Source: Bifidobacterium dentium JCM 1195 = DSM 20436
GTDB lineage: Bacteria > Actinomycetota > Actinomycetes > Actinomycetales > Bifidobacteriaceae
Length of the DNA stretch: 64,000 nt
Reading direction: 5' to 3'
Assembly: GCF_001042595.1 (NCBI RefSeq)
Contig: NZ_AP012326.1
Coordinates: 2,356,001 to 2,420,000, forward strand
Part shown: piece after piece, positions 51,905 through 60,855 of the stretch
Layout: the number at the start of each line of letters is the position of its first letter
Position numbering within the stretch: position 1 is the stretch's first letter
Program-made: the position numbers and the translations under genes
Notes under the pieces: generated by a model
What the model was told of the DNA's origin: nothing
The model's input: only the letters and a program-made list of their open reading frames with translations
Database searches by the model: none

Positions 51905-52981
51905 ATGGTCACATTGAAGGATGTGGCGCGGAAGGCCGGAGTCTCCATGTCTACGGCCTCAGCTGCGATCCGAGGCAAAGACATCGTCAAGCCCGACACC
52001 ACGCAACGGGTGCTCGAGGCAGCCAACACACTCAACTACCGCATCAATCTATCCGCACGTGCACTGCGATCCGGCAAATCGGACATCTTCACCATGATCG
52101 TGCCGGATCTGGAAAATCAGTACTACGCGAAGATGGCGAACGCCATGTCCAACGTGCTCACGGCGGATAAAAAACGCCTGGTCGTACAGGTCTCCATGTA
52201 CGACAGCCAACGGGAACTCGACCAGATCAGGCAGATCGACCCATCCACCTGCGACGGCCTGTTCATCTGCTCCACGCATAACAGCGGCAAAGACATACGA
52301 TCCGCCGCCGGCGATCTGCCGGTGCTCATGTTCGACGACATGAGCACCGATCCGGAAGCGTGCTATGACTCCATCGAGACGCCTAGCCAGACAGGCATGT
52401 ATGCGGCGATCAAACATCTGGCCGAACGCGGACGCAAAACCATCGGCATCGTCGGCACCTTGGGGAAAAGCGCCGAAGCGGAACACTCACTGTCCGTCAC
52501 TCTGAGGCAGACCCGCTACGCCTACGCCTATCAGGCGCTCGGCGCTTACGGACTCAACACCGCCAACGCCTACATCCAATCCGACTGGAGCGTGGAGGCC
52601 GGCATCGAAGTGGCACACAAACTGGCCGCAAGCGGCATGCAATACGACGCACTATGCTGCATGAACGACGAACTGGCACTCGGCGTGATGCGCGGCCTCG
52701 CGGAATGCGGCGTGAACGTGCCCGATGATGTAGCGGTGATCGGTTTCGATGGCGTGGGCTGCGGGTCGTACACCACGCCGACGCTGTCCACCATCGCCGT
52801 GGATTTCGACGGCATGGCGCAAACCGCGGCGACGATGATGCAGCAACAGATCGAACAAGACGCCACCGAACGAAACAATTCCATACCGAAACGCATTATC
52901 GTAGGCTTCCAACTGCTCAAACGCGAATCCACCATGGGACGCACGGCCACCACCGGCTTCACCACCAAGACTCGTACATAA
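51905..52981 (+). CDS. LacI-family regulator of the oligosaccharide operon
   Basis: The 358-residue protein has the headpiece TLKDVARKAGVSMSTASAAI (residues 3-22), hinge residues YRINLSARALRSGKSD, and the sensor domain to ALGVMRGLAECGVNVPDDVAV. I chose ATG 51905 because AAGGGG precedes it by 6 nt; the frame opens 17 codons earlier. It diverges from the Lpl transporter and GH43 genes and is followed by the beta-glucuronidase gene 184 bp on. It probably controls both sides. Confidence 0.88.
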   Translation: MVTLKDVARKAGVSMSTASAAIRGKDIVKPDTTQRVLEAANTLNYRINLSARALRSGKSDIFTMIVPDLENQYYAKMANAMSNVLTADKKRLVVQVSMYDSQRELDQIRQIDPSTCDGLFICSTHNSGKDIRSAAGDLPVLMFDDMSTDPEACYDSIETPSQTGMYAAIKHLAERGRKTIGIVGTLGKSAEAEHSLSVTLRQTRYAYAYQALGAYGLNTANAYIQSDWSVEAGIEVAHKLAASGMQYDALCCMNDELALGVMRGLAECGVNVPDDVAVIGFDGVGCGSYTTPTLSTIAVDFDGMAQTAATMMQQQIEQDATERNNSIPKRIIVGFQLLKRESTMGRTATTGFTTKTRT

Positions 52982-53164
52982 GCAACCATGACGGCCGATG
53001 AATCGTAGGAAGGCTCGGCGTGAGACGCATAGCCCTGACATACGGACGTTACCGTCGCATCATCATGATGGCGCTTGCCGCGCATGTGACATTCATCGCG
53101 CACGCGCCGCCCAGACGACCAATCCGTTCCGAGTCGCAAAAAACAGTACGAAAGAAGGCATACG

Positions 53165-55171
53165 GTGCTGTATCCACAATCCAATGATTCCCGAATCGTG
53201 TTCCCACTTGATGGCGTATGGGACTTCCGCACGGCCGGGGAGGACTCATACCCCGCCGAATGGGCGGACGCTCCCCTGCCCGAGCCGTTGCCGATGGCCG
53301 TACCTGGCTCCTACAATGACCAGAACGACGAGCTGAACCTGCGCGCGCACTACGGTTGGGTGGTCTATCAGCGCAGCTTCGCCGTACCCTCGCGCCTGGT
53401 CGCCGGACAACGCATGATACTGCGGTTCGACGCGGCCACACACGCGGCCGACGTGTACCTGAACGGTCAGTTGCTTGGCTCGCATTTCGGCGGATTCCTG
53501 CCGTTCGAATTCGACGTGACCTCCGCACTGCATGCCGGGGAGAATCTGCTGACCGTCGCCGTCGACAACCGCATTGGGTCCTCGACATTACCTGTCGGCA
53601 ATGATGCGGGAACCGCCTTCATGGGCTCCGACAATGCCAACGTTCCGGCGGTGGCCGAGGCGAAAAAGCATGCGAGACGGCAGAATCTGCCGAATTTCGA
53701 TTTCTTCAATTTCGCCGGATTGAATCGCCATGTCGAACTGTATACGACGCCGGCCGACGCGTATATCGCGGATATCGCAATTACGACCGAACGGCTTGAC
53801 CACATCGCAGGCGACGCATGCACCGCGGCGAACGCCCTGATCGCGTATGACGTGACGTTCGGAGGAGACTTTCCTTCCAACCCGACCGACCCCAACACCC
53901 CGATCCAGCCGTCCGATCCGGCAATCAATCATGCGGATTCGTCCGAATCGGCCGAATCGGACATCCAGCGCGCAACGACCTACGGTCGTCAGGTACGCAT
54001 CTCCATCCTTGACGGCGAAGGAACCGTCGTGGCAGGCGTTACGGCCGACATCGAGCGAAGCGGCGACGGGACGGCGAAGGCGAGCGGCGAAATCGCCATC
54101 CGCGATGCGAAACTGTGGAATCCCGGCGCGGCATATCTGTACACCGCGGTAGCGGAACTGCTGCCGGAGGGCGGAGCGGAATCATCATCGCGCATCATCG
54201 ACGCATATCGGCAGACATTCGGCATACGCACGGTCGAAGTGAGCGGCACAACATTCCTCATCAACGGCAAACCGTTCTATTTCAAGGGATTCGGCAAGCA
54301 TGAGGACAGCTACTTCCACGGCCGTGGCACCGATGACGTACTCAACGTCAAGGATGTATCCCTGATTCACTGGCTGCACGCGAACTCGTTCCGGACCAGT
54401 CACTATCCGTATGCGGAAAGCATGTACGATCTGTGCGACCGCGAAGGCATCGTAATCATCGACGAGGTGCCGGCAGTGGGCATGAGTTGGCTGCAGTATG
54501 CGAATCCGCTGGTCGCGGAGCGGCATCGCGAGGCGATTCGAGGCATGATTGCACGCGACAAGAACCACCCGTGCATAGTGATGTGGTCGATCGCCAATGA
54601 ACCGGGATTGGATGGCGACGGGGAACGTCCGCGGCAGGCGTATGACTACTTTCGTCCGCTGTATGAGCTGGCGCACGCCAGCGACCCGCAGAACAGGCCG
54701 GTCACACTGGTATGCTGCCAAAACGACTACACGACCGACATCACCGAACGAACCATGGATGTGGTGTGCATCAACCGCTACTACGGCTGGTACAACCTGA
54801 GCGGCGATCTTGATGCGGCCTGCCATGCGCTCAATATCGAACTGGACTTCTGGGAGAACATCGGCAAACCGGTCATGTTCACCGAGTATGGCGCCGACAC
54901 CATCGAGGGCATTCATGGCACGCATGGCGAAATGTTCAGCGAGGAATTCCAACGCGATTATTATGCGCGCATCAACGCCGAAATCGATAAACGGCCATGG
55001 TTCATTGGGGAGCAGCTGTGGAATTTCGCCGATTTCGCGACGTTCCAGGGCATCATTCGCGTGGAAGGCAATCGCAAGGGCATTCTGACGCGCGACCGCC
55101 AGCCCAAGATGGCCGCGCATTGGCTACGCGAGCGCTGGGCCGGCATTCCGGACTATGGGTATAAAGGCTGA
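53165..55171 (+). CDS. GH2 beta-glucuronidase
   Basis: The 668-residue protein has the GH2 plan: sugar-binding sandwich to about 180, immunoglobulin-like domain and a TIM barrel. The acid/base is E479 (SIANEPG) and the nucleophile E574 (FTEYGAD). N636 and K638 in GNRKG, spaced from the nucleophile exactly as N566/K568 in E. coli GusA, bind the glucuronate carboxyl group, so a glucuronidase fits better than a galactosidase. A 25-residue Pro/Asp-rich insertion sits near 240-270. The start is GTG, with GAAGG about 7 nt upstream. There is no signal peptide. Confidence 0.9.
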   Translation: MLYPQSNDSRIVFPLDGVWDFRTAGEDSYPAEWADAPLPEPLPMAVPGSYNDQNDELNLRAHYGWVVYQRSFAVPSRLVAGQRMILRFDAATHAADVYLNGQLLGSHFGGFLPFEFDVTSALHAGENLLTVAVDNRIGSSTLPVGNDAGTAFMGSDNANVPAVAEAKKHARRQNLPNFDFFNFAGLNRHVELYTTPADAYIADIAITTERLDHIAGDACTAANALIAYDVTFGGDFPSNPTDPNTPIQPSDPAINHADSSESAESDIQRATTYGRQVRISILDGEGTVVAGVTADIERSGDGTAKASGEIAIRDAKLWNPGAAYLYTAVAELLPEGGAESSSRIIDAYRQTFGIRTVEVSGTTFLINGKPFYFKGFGKHEDSYFHGRGTDDVLNVKDVSLIHWLHANSFRTSHYPYAESMYDLCDREGIVIIDEVPAVGMSWLQYANPLVAERHREAIRGMIARDKNHPCIVMWSIANEPGLDGDGERPRQAYDYFRPLYELAHASDPQNRPVTLVCCQNDYTTDITERTMDVVCINRYYGWYNLSGDLDAACHALNIELDFWENIGKPVMFTEYGADTIEGIHGTHGEMFSEEFQRDYYARINAEIDKRPWFIGEQLWNFADFATFQGIIRVEGNRKGILTRDRQPKMAAHWLRERWAGIPDYGYKG

Positions 55172-55185
55172 GAGCTGAGCGGTCG

Positions 55186-55535
55186 AATTCACCTAGTAGC
55201 TGGAGGAATCACCCCGCCAGAGAGGCCTTCAGCGGGGTGATTCCGCCAGTGGCTGGCAAATTTACCCCGCTCAGAGGGGTGCCAATGGGGTGATTCCTCC
55301 AGTGACTGGAAGGATTGCCCCGCTAGGGGGCCTTTCAGCGTCCCAATTCACCCAGTCATTGGAAGAAACGGGACGCTGCATGCGTCGGCAACGTACAAAT
55401 TCACCCAGTAGCTGGATGAATCACCCCGCTCAGGGGGATATCAGCATCCCAAAACATCCAGCGACTGGAAGAAATAGGACGCCAAGACGCCATCTGACGT
55501 CCGAATTCCTCCAATCGCTGGCGGATTTACCCCGC
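55186..55535. repeat. Tandem array of ~53-bp hairpin units (seven copies)
   Basis: Units start at 55186, 55239, 55292, 55345, 55398, about 55452 and 55504. Each begins RATTCNCCCAGTNNCTGGA, a small palindrome such as CCAGTGACTGG, followed in most by AATYACCCCGCTCAG. Neighbouring units pair as well: GGAATCACCCCGC with GCGGGGTGATTCC at 55205-55245. It fills the gap between the convergent glucuronidase and ABC exporter genes. It is not CRISPR: units differ too much and the intervening sequence is not unique. Confidence 0.8.
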
Positions 55536-57323
55536 TCAGACCTTGATCATGGCGTATTGCGACTCATAGAGGCGGTAATACGCGCCCTTCCGAGCCAGCA
55601 GCTCCTCATGGTTGCCGTGCTCGACAATCTGACCGTGGTCGATATAGCAGATCTCGTCCGCATTCTCGATGGTAGACAGGCGATGCGCAATGATGAAGCT
55701 CGTACGCCCCTTGAGCAGGTGGTTGAGACCGGCCTGCAACGCCTCCTCGGTGCGCGTATCGATATTCGAAGTGGCCTCGTCAAGGATCAGGATCCGCGGA
55801 TCGGCGAGTAGTACGCGCGCGAACGCGATAAGCTGACGCTGGCCCGCCGACAACGTCGAACCACGCTCCTCCACCACCGTGTCATATCCATCGGGCAGAT
55901 CCATGATGAACTCGTGCGCATGCACCGCACGGGCGGCCGCCTCGATCTCGGCATCGGTCGCATCGAGCTTGCCATAGCGGATGTTATCGCGCACATTGCC
56001 GGAGAAGATGAACGTATCCTGCAACATCACACCCATCTGACGGCGCAACGACTCCAACGTCACATCACGCACGTCATAGCCGTCAATCGTAACCGAACCT
56101 TCCGCAACATCATAGAAGCGTGACAGCAGGTTGATGATCGTGGTTTTGCCGGCACCGGTCGGGCCGACCAGCGCGATCGTACGCCCCGGCTCGACATGCA
56201 GATCGACCAGGTTGAGGATGTTACGGCCGTCCGGTTCATAGCGGAAGACCACGTCGTTGAAGTCGACGCGACCTTCGATCTGCGGCAGATCCTTGGCATC
56301 CGGCGCATTACGAATCTCCGGCTGGACGTCGAGCGTTTCGAAGATGCGCTCAAGATAGGCGGAACAAGTGATCAGCTGGTTGTAGAAGTTGCCGATGCTG
56401 ATCACCGGGTTCCAGAAGTTGTTCGCATAGCCGACGAACGCAATGAGCACACCCGTGGTGACGTTCACCGCACCGAAGCCGGTAACGCCCACATAGTAGA
56501 TGAACGCGATGGTCATGACGGAAATCGTCTGGATGCCCGGCCACATGAGGAACTGGATGTGCACAGCCTTCATCCACGAGGCACGCACATCGTTCTGCTG
56601 CTCCTGGAAGGTCTTGAACTGCGCCGCTTCCTGCGCAAAGGTCTGCGTGGTCTTCACACCGGCGATCGACTCGTGGATATATGCGTTGAGATTGCTCTGC
56701 TTGTTGGACAGCACCTGATAGGCACGACGCTGAAAATGCTGCAATACCAGCACCCATGCGATCAGGAACGGGAACAGCACAAGGCTGAACAGCGCAAGAC
56801 GCCAGTCGACCACGAACATGACCACCAACGTGATCAGGAACGTGAACACATCGGAGATCACATTGATCAGACCGGAGCTCAACGTATCCGAAAGCGTGTT
56901 CACATAGTTGACCACGCGGATCAGAATCTTGCCGTGAGGCCGCGAATCGAAATAGCTGAACGGCAGGGTCTGGATATGCGTGAAAATGTCGCGGCGCATG
57001 TCTTTGAGCATGAGCTGGCCGACCCGCGTGATTTCCACGGTCCGGTAGCGCAGACCCAGTTCGTAGATGACGATCAGCACCGCCAGCAGTGCCGCCAGAC
57101 CACCGAGTAGCGTGAGATTCTTGGCCGGAATCGCACTGTCGATCATGATTTTCGTCAGATACGGCACGACGACGGCGATGCAGCTCATCATCACGACTAC
57201 GGCGAGGATGCGGGCCACACGTGCCATATATGGTTTCAGATAGACGCCGATACGAAGGATGTCATGCAGATTGATCTGCTCCTCAAGCTCCTCGTCTTCA
57301 CGAAATGTGTTGCGTTTTGCCAT
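55536..57323 (-). CDS. ABC exporter half-transporter, canonical Walker B
   Basis: The 595-residue protein has six membrane segments and a C-terminal ATPase domain. The ATPase shows Walker A LVGPTGAGKTT, signature LSAGQRQ, Walker B ILILDEATSNID with the catalytic Glu, and H-loop AHRLS. It lies 16 bp downstream of another half-transporter, so they form a heterodimer. The signature has Ala in place of the second Gly, on the face that meets the partner's altered site. GGAGGAG lies 7 nt before the ATG. The substrate may be a drug, lipid or peptide and cannot be told. Confidence 0.9.
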   Translation of the reverse strand: MAKRNTFREDEELEEQINLHDILRIGVYLKPYMARVARILAVVVMMSCIAVVVPYLTKIMIDSAIPAKNLTLLGGLAALLAVLIVIYELGLRYRTVEITRVGQLMLKDMRRDIFTHIQTLPFSYFDSRPHGKILIRVVNYVNTLSDTLSSGLINVISDVFTFLITLVVMFVVDWRLALFSLVLFPFLIAWVLVLQHFQRRAYQVLSNKQSNLNAYIHESIAGVKTTQTFAQEAAQFKTFQEQQNDVRASWMKAVHIQFLMWPGIQTISVMTIAFIYYVGVTGFGAVNVTTGVLIAFVGYANNFWNPVISIGNFYNQLITCSAYLERIFETLDVQPEIRNAPDAKDLPQIEGRVDFNDVVFRYEPDGRNILNLVDLHVEPGRTIALVGPTGAGKTTIINLLSRFYDVAEGSVTIDGYDVRDVTLESLRRQMGVMLQDTFIFSGNVRDNIRYGKLDATDAEIEAAARAVHAHEFIMDLPDGYDTVVEERGSTLSAGQRQLIAFARVLLADPRILILDEATSNIDTRTEEALQAGLNHLLKGRTSFIIAHRLSTIENADEICYIDHGQIVEHGNHEELLARKGAYYRLYESQYAMIKV

Positions 57324-57338
57324 GATGCTCCTCCTCCC

Positions 57339-59219
57339 TTACTCTCCGAAGCCTTGCGAACGACCGGCCTGCAGGCCAAGCTGTTTGTGATAGATCTCCC
57401 AGTAGCGCCCGTGGGCGGCGACCAGATCCTCGTGCGTGCCGCATTCCACTACGCGACCATGCTCAAGCACCAGAATCAGGTCGGAATCCTTGATTGACGA
57501 AATACGATGCGCGATGGTGACGATGGTCTTGCGCTCGTCCATCTCACGCAGATGCTGCTGAATCTCAGCTTCCGTCTCCATGTCAACGGCGCTGGTGGTG
57601 TCATCCATGATCAGGATCGACGGATTGTCAGCCAACGCACGCGCAAGGCTCAACCGTTGCTTCTGACCACCTGACAAGCCGACGCCACGCTCGCCGACGA
57701 CGGTATCGTAGCCTTCCGGCATACTGCGGATGAAATTGTCGGCGCCTGCGATGGTGGCCATGCGGCGAATGTAGCGTTCGTCATATTCGCGTTGTCCGCC
57801 AGCGCCGAAGCCGATGTTGCCGCCGATGGTGTCGGAGAACAGGAATGTGTCCTGCGCGACGATGCACACCTGCGAGCGCAGGGTGGCGAGCGGCCAGTCG
57901 CGTGCGTCGATGCCGTCGATGAGCACGCGGCCCGCGGTCGGATCGTAGAAGCGGGAGATCAGATTGACGAGCGTGGACTTGCCGGCGCCCGTCTCGCCGA
58001 GAATGCCGAGTTTCGCACCGGCCGGAATATGGAAGTCGATGTCTTTGAGAATCGGCGTAGCCGGATCGTCGGGGAAAGCGAAGCTGACGTGCTGGAATTC
58101 GATGTCACCGCCGATACGTTCCGGATCGTCCGGAGCCGCCGATTGCGCGATGCCGGTTTCCGGCTCGTTGCCGACCTGATTGACGATTGCCACCGCCTGT
58201 TTGACGGTTTCCTTGGCGTCCGGCTTTTCCTGAATGCGTGATTGCGCGGTGAGCAGTTTGCGGATCTTGATGCAGGAGGCGTTGAAACGCTGCCAGTCGT
58301 TGATCAGCCAGCCGGACTGGCGCACCGGACCGTCGATCATCCACAGATACGAATTGAATGCGACGAGGTTGCCGAGGGTCATGTAACCCTTGATGACCAG
58401 GAAGCCGCCAAGGCCGAGCGTGATGAGCTGCAGCGAGAATCCCAGGCCATCGAGCCATGGCATGTATCGGCGGCTGTTATAGGCGAGGTCCATGTTGCGA
58501 CGCATGTAGTCATCGTTGTGCCTGTCGAATTTTTCGGTTTCATACGGCTCGCGTACGAACGCCTTGACCACTCGGTTGCCCTCGATGTTCTCTTCGACCA
58601 TCGAATTCATTTCGGCCAGCGAGTTGCGGATGGCGAAGAACAGCGGATGCGCGTGCGACGATAGGCCGCGCGTGAGGATGAAGATGAACGGCGTGACACA
58701 GGCGAGCGCCAACGCCAACCGCCAATCGATGGTGAACATCATGGCGAGCGCGCCGACGAACATGACCACACAGTCAAGCACCTGATAGCTCACCCAGCTC
58801 AAGGCGTGGCGGATAGCGTCGGTGTCGGAGGTCATGCGACTCATGATGTCGCCGGTGCGTGTGTGGTTGAAATACGTGAAGTCAAGCTCATGCAGTTTCT
58901 CGTACTCGTCGCTGACCAGGCGGAATACGGAGTTCTGTCCGAAACGTTCCATCCACATCTGGTAGCCGTAGCGCGAGGCGACTCGCACGACGGTGAAGAC
59001 GATCATCATCACGCATAGTCGGGTCAGTTCGTCCACATGGCCTTGTGTGATGACGCGGTCTACGATGAGGCCGGACAGCAGCGGGATGATCAGGGCTATG
59101 ACGTTGTTGATGCAGAACAGCACCACCGCGCCGGCCACACGCGGAAGGTCGGGTTTGCAGTATGGCAGGATCCATGTGAGGTTGCCTGCCTGTCGGTTGC
59201 GATTCGGATCGACGTACAT
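57339..59219 (-). CDS. ABC exporter half-transporter, degenerate Walker B
   Basis: The 626-residue protein has six membrane segments and an ATPase domain. Walker A is GILGETGAGKST, signature GVGLSGGQKQR, Walker B ILIMDDTTSAVD with Asp in place of the catalytic Glu, and H-loop AHRIS. This is the usual partner half of TM287/288-type heterodimers, where one of the two ATP sites does not hydrolyse. A 40-residue linker near residue 355 has no family similarity. GAAGGA precedes the ATG. Confidence 0.9.
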   Translation of the reverse strand: MYVDPNRNRQAGNLTWILPYCKPDLPRVAGAVVLFCINNVIALIIPLLSGLIVDRVITQGHVDELTRLCVMMIVFTVVRVASRYGYQMWMERFGQNSVFRLVSDEYEKLHELDFTYFNHTRTGDIMSRMTSDTDAIRHALSWVSYQVLDCVVMFVGALAMMFTIDWRLALALACVTPFIFILTRGLSSHAHPLFFAIRNSLAEMNSMVEENIEGNRVVKAFVREPYETEKFDRHNDDYMRRNMDLAYNSRRYMPWLDGLGFSLQLITLGLGGFLVIKGYMTLGNLVAFNSYLWMIDGPVRQSGWLINDWQRFNASCIKIRKLLTAQSRIQEKPDAKETVKQAVAIVNQVGNEPETGIAQSAAPDDPERIGGDIEFQHVSFAFPDDPATPILKDIDFHIPAGAKLGILGETGAGKSTLVNLISRFYDPTAGRVLIDGIDARDWPLATLRSQVCIVAQDTFLFSDTIGGNIGFGAGGQREYDERYIRRMATIAGADNFIRSMPEGYDTVVGERGVGLSGGQKQRLSLARALADNPSILIMDDTTSAVDMETEAEIQQHLREMDERKTIVTIAHRISSIKDSDLILVLEHGRVVECGTHEDLVAAHGRYWEIYHKQLGLQAGRSQGFGE

Positions 59220-59377
59220 ACGTAGCGTTCCTTCGGATTGTTTGCTGGTACTTGGGTTGTGTTTGGGTTATGCGGCCATTCGTTGCCGCAACGATTCACG
59301 TCCGTCGTGTTTCGAGCGTCCCGTCACCGGCTCTCTCCGCCGGCCGAAACCCCTGTTCGGATTCGCAAACGCAGTTT

Positions 59378-59405
59378 ATTCTATGCGAACCGTTTTTCAA
59401 TGCAA
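59378..59405 (-). promoter_or_regulatory. Candidate promoter of the ABC exporter operon
   Basis: On the minus strand TTGCAT (59400-59405) is separated by 16 bp from TAGAAT (59378-59383). It lies 160 bp upstream of the first exporter gene. Confidence 0.45.
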
Positions 59406-59463
59406 CACCTCTTATTTGGGCGTGTCGCAATCATAGTGATTCCAATACCTTTACCGTTACATT

Positions 59464-59500
59464 TTCGATGTGCGAAATACGTCAGAGACCGCACATCGAA
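59464..59500. promoter_or_regulatory. 11-bp inverted repeat upstream of the esterase gene
   Basis: TTCGATGTGCG (59464-59474) and its complement (59490-59500) flank 15 nt. It lies 100 bp before the esterase start and could bind a dimeric regulator or form a leader hairpin. Confidence 0.45.
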
Positions 59501-59599
59501 GCGCTTCTCCGAGACTTGCGCGATAATGGGCGTCGAACCGATGCGATGCGCCGATGGCAACCATGACGGCGCCGACACCACGTCAACGAAAGGACGGCA

Positions 59600-60682
59600 A
59601 TGACGACGAACCTACGTGCAGCATATGCGGAAAAATATGGTTTGACCGATGACATGCTCAAGGATGCGGAAGGCTGGACGGAAGTCGACGGCGATCTCGG
59701 AGATCTGTCAGAGGAACGCATCAGAGGCATTCTCGACATGCGTTTCAGTGCGATTGCGGTGGATACTCCACGCTCCGAACTGTGGCACACTCCGGAAAGC
59801 ATTGATGTGATCGCCGATATCCCGTATCTGCCGGATGGCGGCTACGACAAGGAGACCGGGCAGTGCCGGGGGCATCTGCTCGACCTGTATCTACCGCATG
59901 ACACGGTGTTGCGCGGAGGCAAATCGCTGCCGGTGTACATCGACATTCATGGCGGCGGCTTCACCTACGGGTACAAGGAGCTCAACCGCAATTTCAACGT
60001 GCATCTGGCCGACATGGGCTTCGCCGTGTTTTCATTGAATTACCGGCCCGCGCCACAGACCGATCTCAAGGGACAGCTTGCCGATATCGAAGCGGGCTTA
60101 CGTTGGATCAGGGCTCATTTGGACGACTATCCGATCAATCCGAATGGCGTGTTCCTGACGGGCGATTCGGCTGGCGGCGCACTGACGCTGCTCACGCTCG
60201 CCATCGAGAACAATGCCGAAGCGGCGGCCGCATTCGGCATTGACGAACCTTCCGGCATCGCATTCGCAGGTGCCGCACCGGTGTGCGGTGCATACAGTTC
60301 GGCTTCGCTGGAAACGATGGGCTCGAAACTGACCATAGGCTATGATCCGAATCGCCGCATCGGACTGGAACGGATGCTGGGCGTTGAGTTCTTCGAAGGG
60401 CTCGAGGCGGCCGATCCGAAGTTCCTCACTGCGGAGGGTCTGGCGTTCAATGTGGACCTGCCTCCACTGTTCATCGTGACCTGCGGCGACGATTTTCTCG
60501 AAGCGGACAATCTGGCATTGGCGGCGGCACTCTCGCGCAAGGGAGCCGATTTCGAACTGTTCGATCCGAAGCCGTGCCGCCATGAGACCTTGGGCCACGT
60601 GTTCGTCATCGGCATGCCGTGGCTCAGGGAAAGCGTGGAGTGTTTCGAACGGCTACGTGCCTTCTCCTACTCCCGCTGCTAG
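59600..60682 (+). CDS. Alpha/beta-hydrolase esterase, HSL family
   Basis: The 360-residue protein has the hormone-sensitive-lipase features DIHGGGF (oxyanion hole, residues 114-120) and GDSAGG with the nucleophile Ser near residue 192. The Asp probably lies in CGDDFLEAD near 300 and the His in the region HETLGHVF near 330. This gives a cytosolic carboxylesterase. In a plant-glycan locus it could remove acetyl or aromatic ester groups from sugars, but the sequence does not show the substrate. AAAGGA precedes the ATG. Confidence 0.85.
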   Translation: MTTNLRAAYAEKYGLTDDMLKDAEGWTEVDGDLGDLSEERIRGILDMRFSAIAVDTPRSELWHTPESIDVIADIPYLPDGGYDKETGQCRGHLLDLYLPHDTVLRGGKSLPVYIDIHGGGFTYGYKELNRNFNVHLADMGFAVFSLNYRPAPQTDLKGQLADIEAGLRWIRAHLDDYPINPNGVFLTGDSAGGALTLLTLAIENNAEAAAAFGIDEPSGIAFAGAAPVCGAYSSASLETMGSKLTIGYDPNRRIGLERMLGVEFFEGLEAADPKFLTAEGLAFNVDLPPLFIVTCGDDFLEADNLALAAALSRKGADFELFDPKPCRHETLGHVFVIGMPWLRESVECFERLRAFSYSRC

Positions 60683-60756
60683 TACGCTTTGGCGGATTCG
60701 CCTCATCACGGGAACCACTCGACTTGCGCATGGCTCCTGTCGGTTGAACAATCATG

Positions 60757-60802
60757 AAGCCCGTGTACGATCGGCTGAATCTCAACGATCGCACACGGGC
60801 TT
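60757..60802. terminator. Terminator between convergent esterase and MFS genes
   Basis: AAGCCCGTGTACGATCG pairs with its partner at 60786-60802 (one mismatch) around a 12-nt loop. It lies between the two stops and could work in both directions. Confidence 0.7.
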
Positions 60803-60855
60803 TCCCGTGAACATCTGCCCGGTATGCAATGGCTCCGGGGATGATGGGCGGTCTT

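Noticed and set aside
55186..55535. CRISPR array
   Set aside because: Units of about 53 bp vary along their whole length, the intervening parts are related to each other, and no cas genes are nearby.
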